A stretch of DNA of 64,000 nucleotides, from positions 248,001 to 312,000 of the forward strand of contig NZ_PYOO01000005.1 in assembly GCF_003026395.1 (NCBI RefSeq). The letters are read 5' to 3'. The notes under the pieces are model-generated. The model worked only from the letters and a program-made list of their open reading frames with translations. It was not told the origin of the DNA and did no database searches. Positions 54,901 through 64,000 of this stretch are shown here, piece after piece; position 1 is the first letter of the stretch; each line of letters opens with the position of its first letter. Source of the stretch: Photobacterium iliopiscarium (lineage in GTDB: Bacteria; Pseudomonadota; Gammaproteobacteria; Enterobacterales; Vibrionaceae). A program made the position numbers and the translations under genes.

Positions 54901-55535
54901 TTAACGAAGTTAAGCCATAAACGTCGTTCCATTTCTCCATCATTATTCTCTTCATTCTGTCGTTGCGTCAATAATTCACCATCAGGATCAATCAATACCG
55001 CATCATCACCAATCCACCAATCAAAAGAATACGGATTTTCACTTTTCTTCCCTGATGCTCGCATCATACTAGAAAAAACAAAATTCTGACTTGAACGGTT
55101 AATTAAGCTAGTTTTACCTGCATTTTCTAATCCTAATACCAAATACCAAGGCAAACTATAAAGATAATTGCGTTTATTTAAATTTTGTTTTAGCTCTCCC
55201 ATTACTTGGTTTAGCTCAACCTGTTGACGAGCTTCTAAACGTTTAATAGGATCTTCAACTAATCTCTCTTCACGCGCTTTATCTTTATTGATTCGTTGTA
55301 AGTTACGCCATTGCATAAACCCCCATATTGTAAAACAACACAACGAAAAAATAATGCTCAAGACAACACGAGATGTGACTGTCGTTAAAGGTTGCTGACC
55401 TTCAATGTCTAACCAAGGTCCCGCCCACCAGATAGCAACATTTATTAGAATAAATGTTGCTAACATAATCACAGGTAATGATGTTTTAAAACTTGAAGCA
55501 AGCCTGAAGCCGATTGATCTTATTAAATTCCACAT
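51990..55535 (-). CDS. tssM: Type VI secretion protein TssM (IcmF/VasK)
   Basis: A 1181-residue inner-membrane protein: two N-terminal membrane segments (about residues 15-40 and 55-75), a cytoplasmic NTPase domain with Walker A GLENAGKTSL (about residue 134), a third membrane segment around 455-475, and a large periplasmic domain ending in a beta-rich C-terminus that binds TssJ (SPRAITIQGPWAFFRLL). With TssL and TssJ it forms the trans-envelope membrane complex. Last gene before the operon terminator; no VasL-like gene follows. Confidence 0.95.
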   Translation of the reverse strand: MWNLIRSIGFRLASSFKTSLPVIMLATFILINVAIWWAGPWLDIEGQQPLTTVTSRVVLSIIFSLCCFTIWGFMQWRNLQRINKDKAREERLVEDPIKRLEARQQVELNQVMGELKQNLNKRNYLYSLPWYLVLGLENAGKTSLINRSSQNFVFSSMMRASGKKSENPYSFDWWIGDDAVLIDPDGELLTQRQNEENNDGEMERRLWLNFVNWLDKTRSQRPLNGVVIALDIEHLASSTVAERRAYANLLRARLRELMEILSTRMPVYIALTKLDLLHGFEPYFRSYTQSQREEVMGFTFSLNTVKDFDHWLAEFDQDYIQFIERINDSLPLALRHAVGAEDRTAIYSFSRQVAGLHDVLKQLLEDAFASDQFSTPALIRGIYFMSVYQQGVPTDAFVDAASRRYGLSNTINSAQHSKNSTTFFVKKLFNEIIYPEAGIASDSLRVIRHKAKVLWMSVLACSIASVLLIGGWQRYYTQNIAHENAVLNQVSQFKNEYSNVKLMRSEQELLAPLNSIRQATLEFGVFQDKPKYVSDIGLYQGHKIGPKVEETYLGLLQFRFLPALMKQLAVDIKSANSEQQELSALRVFRMLTDRSGRQDNVVRTYFAQVWQKNFPNDAQTQEQLLAHLDYSLAYTDLQDLRNTGNTNAISVMRPYDNLIESTQRDLSSIGLAERVYNSLKRTAEHTLGAPLNIKKAVGPVFEVVFGQRVQDNALNIPQILTKKGFNSYFLPKIESLSDVALVDSWVLGESTVATFSAEDKQVLRQKIRNLYVDDYVNTWQLALNNIEIKYFSDINEAVAVLSNIVGHKQPIVRFIKTVDINTQLFPMLPKNDKARLALMTSSQYNVASMIATPFTDIDSILDSNSKQPAYIQEVMTSVRQLYYYMKAIQDAPDKGKAALEATKDRLGLKENDPIYTLQQMATNLPKPLDSLVKEIAEESWYVIKQEAIKYVEVRWQRDVYKEYQEKLASRYPFNNHTSKDVSLKDFETFFAPNGTMDNFYNNDLKLFIDDNISMDMSNNNEPSLLRSDVLKQFANAKKIQQAFFNRKGILDVEFTLEPINLSANQRRSVINVDGQYIEYSHGPRHPVELIWPNTLRDTSISKLSLVPILANLSPRAITIQGPWAFFRLLERGQVVSASETSVDYRFSINGGNVVYRLNTEEDANPFTSSLFKNFKLSKTLY

Positions 55536-55553
55536 TTTATATTTTCCCTGTGG

Positions 55554-56981
55554 TTATTCTGCTGCAATATTATTTTCAATTTGTTTAATTAATGCGGGTT
55601 CCCATTCTGTAACCGACATTGCATTTACTTGATGATGTAAAGTCTGATATTGCTCTGCTGCCATTGCGGTCAATGAATTAGCCTTCATCACATCGGCTGA
55701 TAATAACCGCCAATAAAAGGCATCACGTGGTTCTGTCGCTTGTGATAACCCCTCATTAAGCATTTTAAGAGAAGGTGCAATTCCCTCTTCTTGTGCGAGT
55801 ACAAGTGCTTCATTACGTTTATCATTCCAACAACCGATTTGGTTAACTTCTGCAATATTGAAATCACCGACAGAGGTATCTAACCACGTCAAGGTCGCTT
55901 CGCTAATAAATGGAACCCCTCCTTTAAATAAATACGTTTTCAATGCTGGTAATCGCTGCATAAAACGGTGTAATTCATCTTTAATAATTTCTGCCCATGT
56001 GTCTTCTTCCAGCGCCATTGCGATGCGGTAACTTAAATAATGCCCATCTAACCAATAAGGCGCTTTAGTTAAGCTTTCTTCCACTCGACGCCACAATTCA
56101 ATATCAGCTCCACGCTGTAAGCCATCTTCATAATCACTAATACGATCCAATGAAACGGGCATTAACTGCGTTTCTCCATTCATATTGGCATCAGGTAAAC
56201 TATGAATTGAATACCACATTGCAAAACGACGAATACGGAGACTTAACATCACACCATCACCGCCAAGATCAGAAAGACATTCAACTGCTTTCAGGAGTGA
56301 TATTTTAAAATTACGATCACTGCTATTATCGATGTCTAAATTAGGTATCGGTACTGATGTTGTGACATTGCTACACGAATCTATAGTTGAGGGGGCTATT
56401 ACCTTTGGATCATTAACTTTATATGTACTATCGACTTGCGCTAATTTATGGCGCAAACGTGCATTAATATCATCAATAACCTCTATTGGTAACTTCAGCC
56501 CTTCAGCATGCAGATAAAGCTCTTGTAACAACGTTGTTAACTCGGTTTTAAGATCAGCATCAAACAAAGTACTGTCTAATTTATCTGTAGCGACATATGT
56601 TCGCTGACAAATTTGATTAAAAAACTTTTTACGGTGAACAGCACCACGTTCACCTGGTCTTGGTTGACATTCAAGCCAAAAACACGAGATAAAATCGACC
56701 AACACACCAATAGATAAAGTGAAGCGTTCAGGCGTAGGTTTATATTGCAGGCACTGTATTAACACTGTCAGTAATTTGATATCTTTCGATTTTGTTGAGA
56801 GTAAATTTACGGCACTCTTTTCAACTTTTTCCCATTGCACTTCACCATGAGCGAGGGAGCCAACTTTCATCATCTGACTATCAATAAAATTCAGCTGAGG
56901 ATCATCTTTCAAGCGCTCACCAACAGGATTGTCTGTCATTATTGGAGTAAGCAGTTGCTCTCTAAAGCTTGTCATTGACAT
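55554..56981 (-). CDS. tssA: Type VI secretion protein TssA (VasJ-like)
   Basis: A 475-residue cytoplasmic protein with an ImpA_N-type N-terminal domain (FREQLLTPIMTDNPVGERLKDDPQLNFIDSQMMK...) and a helical C-terminal domain. Length and position between vasI and tssM match V. cholerae VasJ. TssA initiates baseplate and sheath assembly. It is 10 bp downstream of vasI and 18 bp upstream of tssM. Confidence 0.9.
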   Translation of the reverse strand: MSMTSFREQLLTPIMTDNPVGERLKDDPQLNFIDSQMMKVGSLAHGEVQWEKVEKSAVNLLSTKSKDIKLLTVLIQCLQYKPTPERFTLSIGVLVDFISCFWLECQPRPGERGAVHRKKFFNQICQRTYVATDKLDSTLFDADLKTELTTLLQELYLHAEGLKLPIEVIDDINARLRHKLAQVDSTYKVNDPKVIAPSTIDSCSNVTTSVPIPNLDIDNSSDRNFKISLLKAVECLSDLGGDGVMLSLRIRRFAMWYSIHSLPDANMNGETQLMPVSLDRISDYEDGLQRGADIELWRRVEESLTKAPYWLDGHYLSYRIAMALEEDTWAEIIKDELHRFMQRLPALKTYLFKGGVPFISEATLTWLDTSVGDFNIAEVNQIGCWNDKRNEALVLAQEEGIAPSLKMLNEGLSQATEPRDAFYWRLLSADVMKANSLTAMAAEQYQTLHHQVNAMSVTEWEPALIKQIENNIAAE

Positions 56982-56990
56982 TTAATACTC

Positions 56991-57662
56991 CTACCAACGA
57001 CAAATTTCTCGCATTGGCTTAACAGCCTCAGCAAGATTTTTATTATCAAACTCTACATTATCAATACCGGCTATATCTGAGCGTAATATCAATTGTGGAG
57101 CAGAAATCATCGCCTTTATTGCATCAATTGCGGGTATTCCACGGCCTGAACGCAATAAATAACCACTGTCATCACTGATCCAATTTTGCGTCACTACTGG
57201 TGATCCAGGAATGGATATAGTGACTCGCCCAGCTTTAATTGGCTGTGGTAATATTAATTGGACACGGCTAATTTTTTCGAAACAAGTCAGCATCAAAATT
57301 GGACCCCGAGTCTTAGATTGTGACGAAACATTTGTTGCCGTTGCCGTTAACCACACACTTGATAATTTATTACTTTCATCTTGTTGATTTAAAATAAATC
57401 CTTTTTTTGAGCCACGACTTTTTTCACTATTAACGGCACGTATCCAAGATGGCGGATATTGCACAGAATTAAGTCCTGCCAATGTTTTAATGGCCATTGG
57501 CGTATCAAAAACTTCATCAAAACACTGCAAACGTTTAAGCTTTGACTCAATATCTCGACACTGATGAGCTTGATCTAGCGTAATTAATAAATCAGGTTGT
57601 GCCGATACTAAGCTTGGCAACAAAATCAAGCTTAACGATAATATTATCCTTTTTATTATCAT
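56991..57662 (-). CDS. vasI: Type VI secretion-associated protein VasI
   Basis: A 223-residue exported protein with signal peptide MIIKRIILSLSLILLPSLVSA. Family segments are CRDIESKLKRLQCFDEVFDTP and ILMLTCFEKISRVQLILPQP. It is the VasI (type VI secretion-associated, TagO-like) family; its exact role is not established. Its start overlaps the vasH stop (ATGA), indicating coupling. Confidence 0.87.
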   Translation of the reverse strand: MIIKRIILSLSLILLPSLVSAQPDLLITLDQAHQCRDIESKLKRLQCFDEVFDTPMAIKTLAGLNSVQYPPSWIRAVNSEKSRGSKKGFILNQQDESNKLSSVWLTATATNVSSQSKTRGPILMLTCFEKISRVQLILPQPIKAGRVTISIPGSPVVTQNWISDDSGYLLRSGRGIPAIDAIKAMISAPQLILRSDIAGIDNVEFDNKNLAEAVKPMREICRW

Positions 57663-59194
57663 CTATTTTGAATCCCCAACTTTTGGCATTTGTGTGCCAG
57701 TGTACGTTTAGGAAGTCCTAAGCTTTCAGCGGCCTTAGCACGATCACCGTTATACTGTTCTAATCGATTACAAATAATGGCTTTTTCGTAAGATTCCAAA
57801 GCTGTACGTAAATCATCAATCACAGTAAAATCATTGCCATTAGTAACAAACTTATCTACAGCTATTTTTATGCCCAATGGTAACTTGGTGGTAAAAGCTG
57901 ATTTTTCAATCAAAACATCACACTGAGTTTGTACACAAGCAAATTCAATTAATGAACGTAATTCACGTACATTTCCCGGGTAATCCAGACTTTTCAATTT
58001 ATTAAGTGCAGAGGGTGACAAACCTAAAATATTACGTTGCTCACGATCGTTATATTGACGAATGAAATAAGTTGCTAACTCATTAATATCAATCAATCGA
58101 CTGTTTAAATTTGGTACTAATAGTGGATATTGGTATATACGATAATAAAGATCTTGCCTAAAGCCACCATCATTCACGCTCTGACGTAAATTGACATGAG
58201 TTGCTGCAATTAAACGAAAGTTTGATGATTGCTCTTTATTCGATCCCAAAGGTCGATACTGATATGTTTCCAATACTCGCAATAATTTAGCTTGTAAAGC
58301 TAAGGGTAACTCACCCATTTCATCTAGAAATAATGAACCACCATCAGCTTGAGCGATCAAGCCTTTACGGCTTATCAATGCGCCTGTAAATGCTCCTTTC
58401 TCATAACCAAATAACTCGCTTTCCAGCAAACTTTCAGGTATCGCTGCACAATTAATCGCAACAAACGGCTTATTTCGTCGTGATGACAAACTATGTACAG
58501 CCTTCGCTACCAACTCTTTACCTGAGCCAGTTTCACCTTGAATAAGCACCGCGAGATTAGAACTAGCAGCCATTGCTATTTGTTCACGCAATTGCTCCAT
58601 AACAGTACTACTGCCAATTAGCTTGCATGTCATATCTAACCATGCATCTTTTGCTCGTTGCTGGGCTTTCAAGCGTACAATAGAATCACTCAATTGTTGT
58701 TTATGCGAGTCCTGCATTTCCATATCTTTGAGTAACGTCCATTGTGCAACAAATGCATCACTAAACTCGTGCCAATTATCGTCTGTCAACAATCCATTGA
58801 TAATGTCCTGTTTACCGATCAAGACTTGAATTGCAATAATTTGTTTATGATTATTAAATAATGGGGCAATTAATAAACTACTCGTGGTATCAACCAGTTC
58901 AGCTAATTGTTTAAATTCCTTATTTTGTTGCCAATAAACTAACCGCTTATGATCAAGTAAAATCAATGATGCTTGCTGTAAGACGTGAGAAAATGGATGA
59001 TCAAAATCACTCACATCCCATGTCCAATCTTTATTATCAGCAGCATGTAAAGCTCGACCATCATCTGTCGGATAGACAACATAACTGGCGGTTAACGCTA
59101 ACTTATTTTTTAATGTATGATTATAAAAGTCAGCCAGCTTTACTCTATCTCTATAACTAATTAGTGCTGATATACAATGAAGCCATTGTTGCAT
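57659..59194 (-). CDS. vasH: Sigma-54-dependent activator VasH
   Basis: A 511-residue regulator: N-terminal GAF-like sensory region (residues 1-190), AAA+ domain with Walker A GETGSGKE (about 219) and the sigma-54 contact motif GAFTGA (about 266), DGGSLFLDEMGELP Walker B, and a C-terminal Fis-type helix-turn-helix (KAAESLGLPKRTLAHKCQKLG). In V. cholerae VasH activates T6SS satellite clusters (hcp, vgrG) through RpoN. No -24/-12 promoter is seen inside this window, so its targets are elsewhere. Confidence 0.93.
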   Translation of the reverse strand: MQQWLHCISALISYRDRVKLADFYNHTLKNKLALTASYVVYPTDDGRALHAADNKDWTWDVSDFDHPFSHVLQQASLILLDHKRLVYWQQNKEFKQLAELVDTTSSLLIAPLFNNHKQIIAIQVLIGKQDIINGLLTDDNWHEFSDAFVAQWTLLKDMEMQDSHKQQLSDSIVRLKAQQRAKDAWLDMTCKLIGSSTVMEQLREQIAMAASSNLAVLIQGETGSGKELVAKAVHSLSSRRNKPFVAINCAAIPESLLESELFGYEKGAFTGALISRKGLIAQADGGSLFLDEMGELPLALQAKLLRVLETYQYRPLGSNKEQSSNFRLIAATHVNLRQSVNDGGFRQDLYYRIYQYPLLVPNLNSRLIDINELATYFIRQYNDREQRNILGLSPSALNKLKSLDYPGNVRELRSLIEFACVQTQCDVLIEKSAFTTKLPLGIKIAVDKFVTNGNDFTVIDDLRTALESYEKAIICNRLEQYNGDRAKAAESLGLPKRTLAHKCQKLGIQNR

Positions 59195-59199
59195 GACAA

Positions 59200-61815
59200 T
59201 TACTCCACTTCACCACAGAACTGTCCATTCTCTACGGTCAAACGGATACGAGTGATCGCCTCACGATGAGCAAGTCGGTTCAATAAAGCCAAAGAAACTG
59301 GAGGCAACATTTGCCCTTCAATAATCGCTTCTAGCATACGCGCACCGTTTTCAGCACGTGTCGCTCGACGTAAAATCTCTTCAATTAGACAATGATCGAT
59401 TATTACTTCAGCTTTATAACGAGTTGCCAATAATTTCTCTAATCGTGATAACTTACTGCGAACAATCTGCTTCAATACCTCCTTATCAAGTGGTAGATAT
59501 GGTACGACTTCCATGCGAGCTAATAATGCGGGCTTAAAAAATGCAGCCAATTCTGGGTACATTTTTTCTTCTAGTAATTCTGGCTGCTCGGCATAATCAA
59601 CAATAGTTTGATAGCCAAGATTTGAGGTTAAGAAGAACACAATATTCTGGCAATCAATAACACGACCTTCACCATCCGCTAATTCGCCTTTATCAAACGC
59701 TTGATAAAACAAATTCAATACTTCGGGGTGTGCTTTTTCAACTTCATCGAGCAATACAATCGAATAAGGCATTTTGCGCATAGCTTCCGTTAATACGCCA
59801 CCTTCACCGAAACCAACATAACCAGGAGGAGAGCCAATTAAACGAGAGACTGTATGCTTCTCTTGATACTCAGACATATTGATGGTGGTTAAGAATTGTT
59901 GACCACCATAGAGTTGCTCTGCCAATTGTATGACAGTTTCTGTTTTACCGACGCCGCTAGGCCCGACTAATAAAAAAGCCCCTTTAGGCCGTCCTGGACG
60001 ACGAAGATCTGCACGAGCAGTTAACAAATGACGATGAATACCTGCAATCGCAACATCTTGACCTTTAATCGCTTCGCCTAAAATACGAGGTAATTCAGTT
60101 ATTTTAGTTAATTCATCGGTATTCATCTGATCAACAGGTACTCCTGTCCAATCAGCAATAACTTGAGCAATTTGCGCTGCATCTACTTCTGGATAAATAA
60201 GCAATTTATCATGTGGAATTAGCTCAAGTTGAACATAAAGATCTACTAACCTATTTCGTAATTCATCAGCAGATAACTCAGGCTTATCCGTTACTGCTAT
60301 TAATTCAGGAAAAAGAACCTGTCGACGCGTCTCAATAATATCAGTCACTAGTATTTTCTGTTGTTGCCATGCTTGATACAACGACTCACATTCAGCTTGT
60401 TCTGTATTTTCAGTTTCAATCAAAACAGCTAAACGATCTTCATCTATCGATAATCCTAATTGCTGCTCGCGATGGATCATCTTTATTTCTAACTGGCGCT
60501 GATAATAACGGCTCTCTATTTCTGAAATACGTCGTGGTGGCGCACTTAAATTAATTGCGATACGCGCACAAGCGGTATCTAACACATCAATCGCTTTATC
60601 GGGTAGTTGACGCCCAGACACATAACGAGCTGACAACTCAGCCGCTGCACGTAAAGCATCATCACTAATCAATACATTGTGTGCATTTTCATAAACACTA
60701 TGAAGACCACGCATAATATCAACAGCTTGCTCTGTTGTTGGCTCATCCAGTTTTACTAATTGAAAACGACGCGTTAATGCAGGATCTTTTTCAAAATACT
60801 TCTTATATTCTTTCCATGTGGTCGCCGCAATCGTACAAAGTTCACCACGAGCTAAAGCTGGTTTCAGTAAATTAGCAGCATCACCACCACCTTCTTGATT
60901 ACCAGCCCCTATCATTGTATGGGCCTCATCAATAAATAAAATGATAGGGGTCGCCGAATGCTTTACCTCATCTAATACTGATTTTAGACGTTTTTCGAAT
61001 TCACCCTTAACCGAAGCGCCCGCTTGCATTAAACCTAGGTCAAGTGCCCACAATTCTACTTGTTGCAGTGATTCTGGTACTTTTCCTGCTACAATGCGCG
61101 AAGCAAGCCCTTCAATAACGGCACTTTTACCAACACCTGCATCACCCACAACAATTGGATTGTTTTTACGACGACGACACAAAATATCAATAATTAAATT
61201 AATTTCATTATCACGACAAAGCACAGGATCTAATTTTCCTTGACGAGCTTGTTCAGTGAAATTTGAACAAAAACGAGCAAGAGTACTATTGTCATGACCT
61301 AAAACTGCCGTCGCTTTTCCTGACGTCGAATCAATCACAGCGGTCTCAGATGACTCCACGACTAAAGACGCAAATTGTTTACGAAATGATTCACGATTAA
61401 TATTTTCAAACGCTTTAATTAAATTGAAGGCCAAATAACGATCAGGACGAATTAATGCCGTTAAAAATATAATACCTGAACGTAATTCAACTTCATTCAT
61501 TTCAGTTGATGCAAGTAACCATGCTTCTTGTAATAACTCCACCAGCAAAGGTGAAAAAGAAGGATAAGTATCGTTACCTATTTCATGTGGCATTGCATCA
61601 CCACACATTTGCTTAATAATGTCATTATTTAAGCCAGCATGGTTTATTAAAACTCGCACATCAGATAATGGGTTTTCTAAAAGAGAAAATAAAAAATGTT
61701 CAAAAGTAACCTCATTACTTTCACGGCTCATACACAATGCTGCCGCTTGTTCTAATGCAAGTTTGGTTTGTGCGTTTAATTTATTAATTAGCACAGGAAG
61801 TTCAATTCTGATCAC
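59200..61815 (-). CDS. tssH: Type VI secretion ATPase TssH (ClpV)
   Basis: An 871-residue Clp-type AAA+ ATPase: N-domain (residues 1-150), first ATPase module with Walker A GDAGVGKS (about 222), a ClpB-like middle domain, and a second module with Walker A GPSGVGKT (about 616). The N-terminal segment [23 protein letters not shown] is typical of ClpV rather than ClpB, and the T6SS neighbours agree. It disassembles contracted TssB/TssC sheath. Confidence 0.95.
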   Translation of the reverse strand: MIRIELPVLINKLNAQTKLALEQAAALCMSRESNEVTFEHFLFSLLENPLSDVRVLINHAGLNNDIIKQMCGDAMPHEIGNDTYPSFSPLLVELLQEAWLLASTEMNEVELRSGIIFLTALIRPDRYLAFNLIKAFENINRESFRKQFASLVVESSETAVIDSTSGKATAVLGHDNSTLARFCSNFTEQARQGKLDPVLCRDNEINLIIDILCRRRKNNPIVVGDAGVGKSAVIEGLASRIVAGKVPESLQQVELWALDLGLMQAGASVKGEFEKRLKSVLDEVKHSATPIILFIDEAHTMIGAGNQEGGGDAANLLKPALARGELCTIAATTWKEYKKYFEKDPALTRRFQLVKLDEPTTEQAVDIMRGLHSVYENAHNVLISDDALRAAAELSARYVSGRQLPDKAIDVLDTACARIAINLSAPPRRISEIESRYYQRQLEIKMIHREQQLGLSIDEDRLAVLIETENTEQAECESLYQAWQQQKILVTDIIETRRQVLFPELIAVTDKPELSADELRNRLVDLYVQLELIPHDKLLIYPEVDAAQIAQVIADWTGVPVDQMNTDELTKITELPRILGEAIKGQDVAIAGIHRHLLTARADLRRPGRPKGAFLLVGPSGVGKTETVIQLAEQLYGGQQFLTTINMSEYQEKHTVSRLIGSPPGYVGFGEGGVLTEAMRKMPYSIVLLDEVEKAHPEVLNLFYQAFDKGELADGEGRVIDCQNIVFFLTSNLGYQTIVDYAEQPELLEEKMYPELAAFFKPALLARMEVVPYLPLDKEVLKQIVRSKLSRLEKLLATRYKAEVIIDHCLIEEILRRATRAENGARMLEAIIEGQMLPPVSLALLNRLAHREAITRIRLTVENGQFCGEVE

Positions 61816-61824
61816 GGTAATATC

Positions 61825-62619
61825 CTATTGAAGAATGTGATTAAGCTGCGTTAAAACATCGATTGATTTATTATTTAATAAAACTGAATACACAATAAAA
61901 ATAACTATCCAAGATAAAGAAAATCCAGAAAATATAGTCCAAAGAGGTATTTGCTTGGTTAACTTATATTTTTTAGCAGCCACGTGCTCTGTAGCAAATG
62001 TTAAAGCCTGAGGCTCTTTATCTTTTAACCGACGCAAAATTTCATAAAGATTGGCAATAACTTTATCAAAAGCTTCTTTACCGTTATTCATTACCTTATA
62101 TCTACCTTCAAAACCTAATGTTAGGCAAAGATAGATAAACATAAGTAACTCTTGGTATCGTTCTGGTTCTGCCTCTAGCCGTGAAAGAACAGAAAAAACT
62201 TTTTCTCCGCCCCATGTTTCATTATGAAACCGAGTTAACAATGAATGTTCAGCCCAAGCACTATCCGCCCCCCAAGAGGTACTCATTACTGCTTCATCAA
62301 TAAATGAACATAGAATATAACGATAAGCTAAAATAACAGCATGCTCATGATCGGCTTCGGTTAGCTCAACGTCAATCGCTTTAATTTCTTCAACGGCTTG
62401 ATGATAAATTGCTTCAATATTATCGCAGCTTCCCAAATGACGAATACGTAAAGCCATACCTAATAACGGTGTCGCTGCATCAATAAATAAATTAATGCTA
62501 TTACCACGTAGCTGAAACCAAAAATCTTGGTCTTGATTAATATTGTTTACATTATCAAACAACAAATCATCATAGCTACTTTCGCGAATATGGTTAGCTT
62601 TCTTCATTACACTATCCAT
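61825..62619 (-). CDS. tssL: Type VI secretion protein TssL (DotU/VasF)
   Basis: A 264-residue inner-membrane protein with an N-terminal cytoplasmic DotU domain (LFIDAATPLLGMALRIRHL, YILCSFIDEAVMSTSWGADSAWAEHSLLTRFHNETWGGEKVF) and one C-terminal membrane helix (about residues 232-252). No peptidoglycan-binding extension is present, as in V. cholerae VasF. GGAG supports the start at 62619. Confidence 0.95.
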   Translation of the reverse strand: MDSVMKKANHIRESSYDDLLFDNVNNINQDQDFWFQLRGNSINLFIDAATPLLGMALRIRHLGSCDNIEAIYHQAVEEIKAIDVELTEADHEHAVILAYRYILCSFIDEAVMSTSWGADSAWAEHSLLTRFHNETWGGEKVFSVLSRLEAEPERYQELLMFIYLCLTLGFEGRYKVMNNGKEAFDKVIANLYEILRRLKDKEPQALTFATEHVAAKKYKLTKQIPLWTIFSGFSLSWIVIFIVYSVLLNNKSIDVLTQLNHILQ

Positions 62620-62624
62620 AGTAA

Positions 62625-63959
62625 TTAACTCCTAATCGCCCAAAATTGAAGATCAAGATCAGGGAAATCACCCGCAACATGGAACGCAAAACCACTCGAA
62701 TTAACAAACATTTCCCATGCTGCACTGGTCTTATCAAGCTGAAAATATGTATAACCAGCATGGTAAGGCAACTGACGCGGGGCAACAGGCAATGGTGATA
62801 ATGGAACCCCTGGTAACTGCAAAGAAATAAGTTCACGTATTTTCTCAACAGATGCTATTTTTGTTTGTTGCATAAATAGCTTACGCAATTCATCCTGAGG
62901 CATACGAGCACGAACCGCCAATATAAATTCTGCATCTGTAACAAGGTTAGTATCTTGAATCGATGCCACCATAAGGCCATATTTACGCTTATGTAATTGG
63001 ATTGATACCGCACGAGGTTCAAGTACAATACTTAACGCTTGGCGCAACATTGACATAACCGGAATAAATGAGTATTCAGGCATATCATGATCATAACTAC
63101 CAAACTCTGCTGCCACCCGACTTTCATCAGTAAATGTTGCAAGCTCGCCACAAATAGACGTCAGCTCTTGATATAACACTTCCGGATGAACATTACGCAA
63201 ATACGCAATATGCTGTAACTTAGGTTGAGTTCGGTTTAACATTTGCAATAACATGAAATCAGCGACATCCGCGACCCCACCTTGGTTTGATAAGCCAATG
63301 CGTGACGCAATATTTTTTGCTCGCTCCCGCATTAATCCTGCAATTTCACCAATGAAGCGTTGCAAGCGAGGTACCGCTTTTACATTAAGGTGACAAGGAA
63401 TGAAATTATCATCTAACATCACACTGCCATCTGGCCGTTTTTCTAAAATACGTGCGATAGCAATAGAAGCATATGCACTACGATCATCTTTACTTAGCAT
63501 TAACTTAATACTTGTCGAACTAACATCAATCAAACAACTATCACCTTGTATAGATTGAATATCTCTCACTTCTTCGCGCTTCGATTTATACCGCATCATA
63601 TTAGTAGAATCATTCCAACTTACTTCAGCCAGAGAATCACTACGTAACGGAATAGCTAAATAAATAATTTGATTCGCAAGAGAACTATCAATAATTTCTA
63701 ATGCATCTGGTAATAAATCTTGCTGCGGAATATTAAACGATGTGCCATCAGGCATAATTCCGACGACTCGTTCTATTGCAATACGACCAAAACTTAAGTA
63801 TTCCAAATTTAAACTTAATTCTGTTATGCCATATAAATATAAACTAACAGAGTTAAGTCTTTCATCGATCACGCTTTCAAAATAGCGTTGCTGCTGTTGA
63901 AAATGTTGAGGCTTTATAAATAGCCCTTCATTCCATATAACTCGGCTTCTAGATGACAT
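62625..63959 (-). CDS. tssK: Type VI secretion baseplate protein TssK (VasE)
   Basis: The start is placed at ATG 63959 (MSSRSRVIWNEGLFIKPQHFQQQ), with AGGG nine bases upstream; the in-frame TTG three codons before overlaps the previous stop. The 444-residue protein equals V. cholerae VasE in length. It links the baseplate wedges to the TssJLM membrane complex. It is five bases upstream of tssL. Confidence 0.95.
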   Translation of the reverse strand: MSSRSRVIWNEGLFIKPQHFQQQQRYFESVIDERLNSVSLYLYGITELSLNLEYLSFGRIAIERVVGIMPDGTSFNIPQQDLLPDALEIIDSSLANQIIYLAIPLRSDSLAEVSWNDSTNMMRYKSKREEVRDIQSIQGDSCLIDVSSTSIKLMLSKDDRSAYASIAIARILEKRPDGSVMLDDNFIPCHLNVKAVPRLQRFIGEIAGLMRERAKNIASRIGLSNQGGVADVADFMLLQMLNRTQPKLQHIAYLRNVHPEVLYQELTSICGELATFTDESRVAAEFGSYDHDMPEYSFIPVMSMLRQALSIVLEPRAVSIQLHKRKYGLMVASIQDTNLVTDAEFILAVRARMPQDELRKLFMQQTKIASVEKIRELISLQLPGVPLSPLPVAPRQLPYHAGYTYFQLDKTSAAWEMFVNSSGFAFHVAGDFPDLDLQFWAIRS

Positions 63960-63960
63960 A

Positions 63961-64000
63961 TTACTCAACCCTGTCCAACATCACTTGATTATTTTTTATG
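63961..64000 (-). CDS. 3' end of a probable tssJ (cut by window edge)
   Basis: One minus-strand frame is open from the window edge and ends in a TAA one base before the tssK start, giving the tail IKNNQVMLDRVE. In V. cholerae the gene upstream of vasE is vasD (TssJ lipoprotein). Position is the main evidence; twelve residues cannot identify a family. Confidence 0.45.
   Translation of the reverse strand, partial: IKNNQVMLDRVE

Overview
The window looks like chromosomal DNA of a low-GC member of the Vibrionaceae, most probably Photobacterium. This rests on AT-rich codon use, a V. cholerae-like order of type VI secretion genes (tssK-tssL-clpV-vasH-vasI-tssA-tssM), a MalT-type maltose/glycogen cluster and a thiD-thiZXY-tenA-thiM-thiE salvage operon behind a TPP riboswitch. 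The genus is an inference.

Region 1 (1-20.9 kb) is an alpha-glucan regulon. It holds a malM-like lipoprotein (cut by the window edge), lamB, glgX, an alpha-glucosidase, a short glgB, malQ, malP, the activator gene malT, a GH36 glycosidase and a lipoprotein pullulanase. The lamB/glgX and malP/malT divergent regions carry MalT-box-like hexamers (GGA[GT]GA) and CRP-like sites. Together the genes would debranch, import, phosphorolyse and rebuild maltodextrin and glycogen.

Region 2 (21.1-31.6 kb) is a patchwork accessory region and the most interesting part. A Gfo/Idh/MocA gene is followed by a family of palindromic elements ending in GGACAGCCATA/TATGGCTGTCC. These occur as about 160-bp long and about 36-bp short forms, plus right-end fragments. 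Among them lie a 237-bp direct repeat, a truncated IS3-family element, a DUF2971 gene and a 5'-truncated second copy of the Gfo/Idh/MocA gene that starts at the end of a long palindromic element. Between two short palindromes (26.5 and 30.4 kb) sits a complete His-Xaa-Ser (Hxs) RiPP-type operon: a probable HxsD, a second small HxsD-like protein, two radical SAM proteins (HxsB, HxsC) and an exported precursor HxsA ending in six tandem HxS triplets. Next come a ParD-like antitoxin whose toxin is cut by another palindrome, a fragment of a small secreted His/Cys protein, and an orphan P-loop protein.

Region 3 (31.7-37.7 kb) is the thiamin salvage operon. Region 4 (37.7-51.7 kb) is ordinary core genome: a YkgJ-type Cys-cluster protein, a MarC-family protein, ybiT, a second Gfo/Idh/MocA protein, ppiB, DUF3703, ybjQ, two orphan hypotheticals, a TDT/SLAC1-type transporter, an EamA transporter, a C69 dipeptidase, roxA, a DUF3313 lipoprotein and an Old Yellow Enzyme. 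Many of these are bounded by clear intrinsic terminators.

Region 5 (51.9-64 kb, minus strand) is the distal half of a type VI secretion operon, from tssM (3' end) back to tssK and the tip of a probable tssJ; the proximal genes lie beyond the window.
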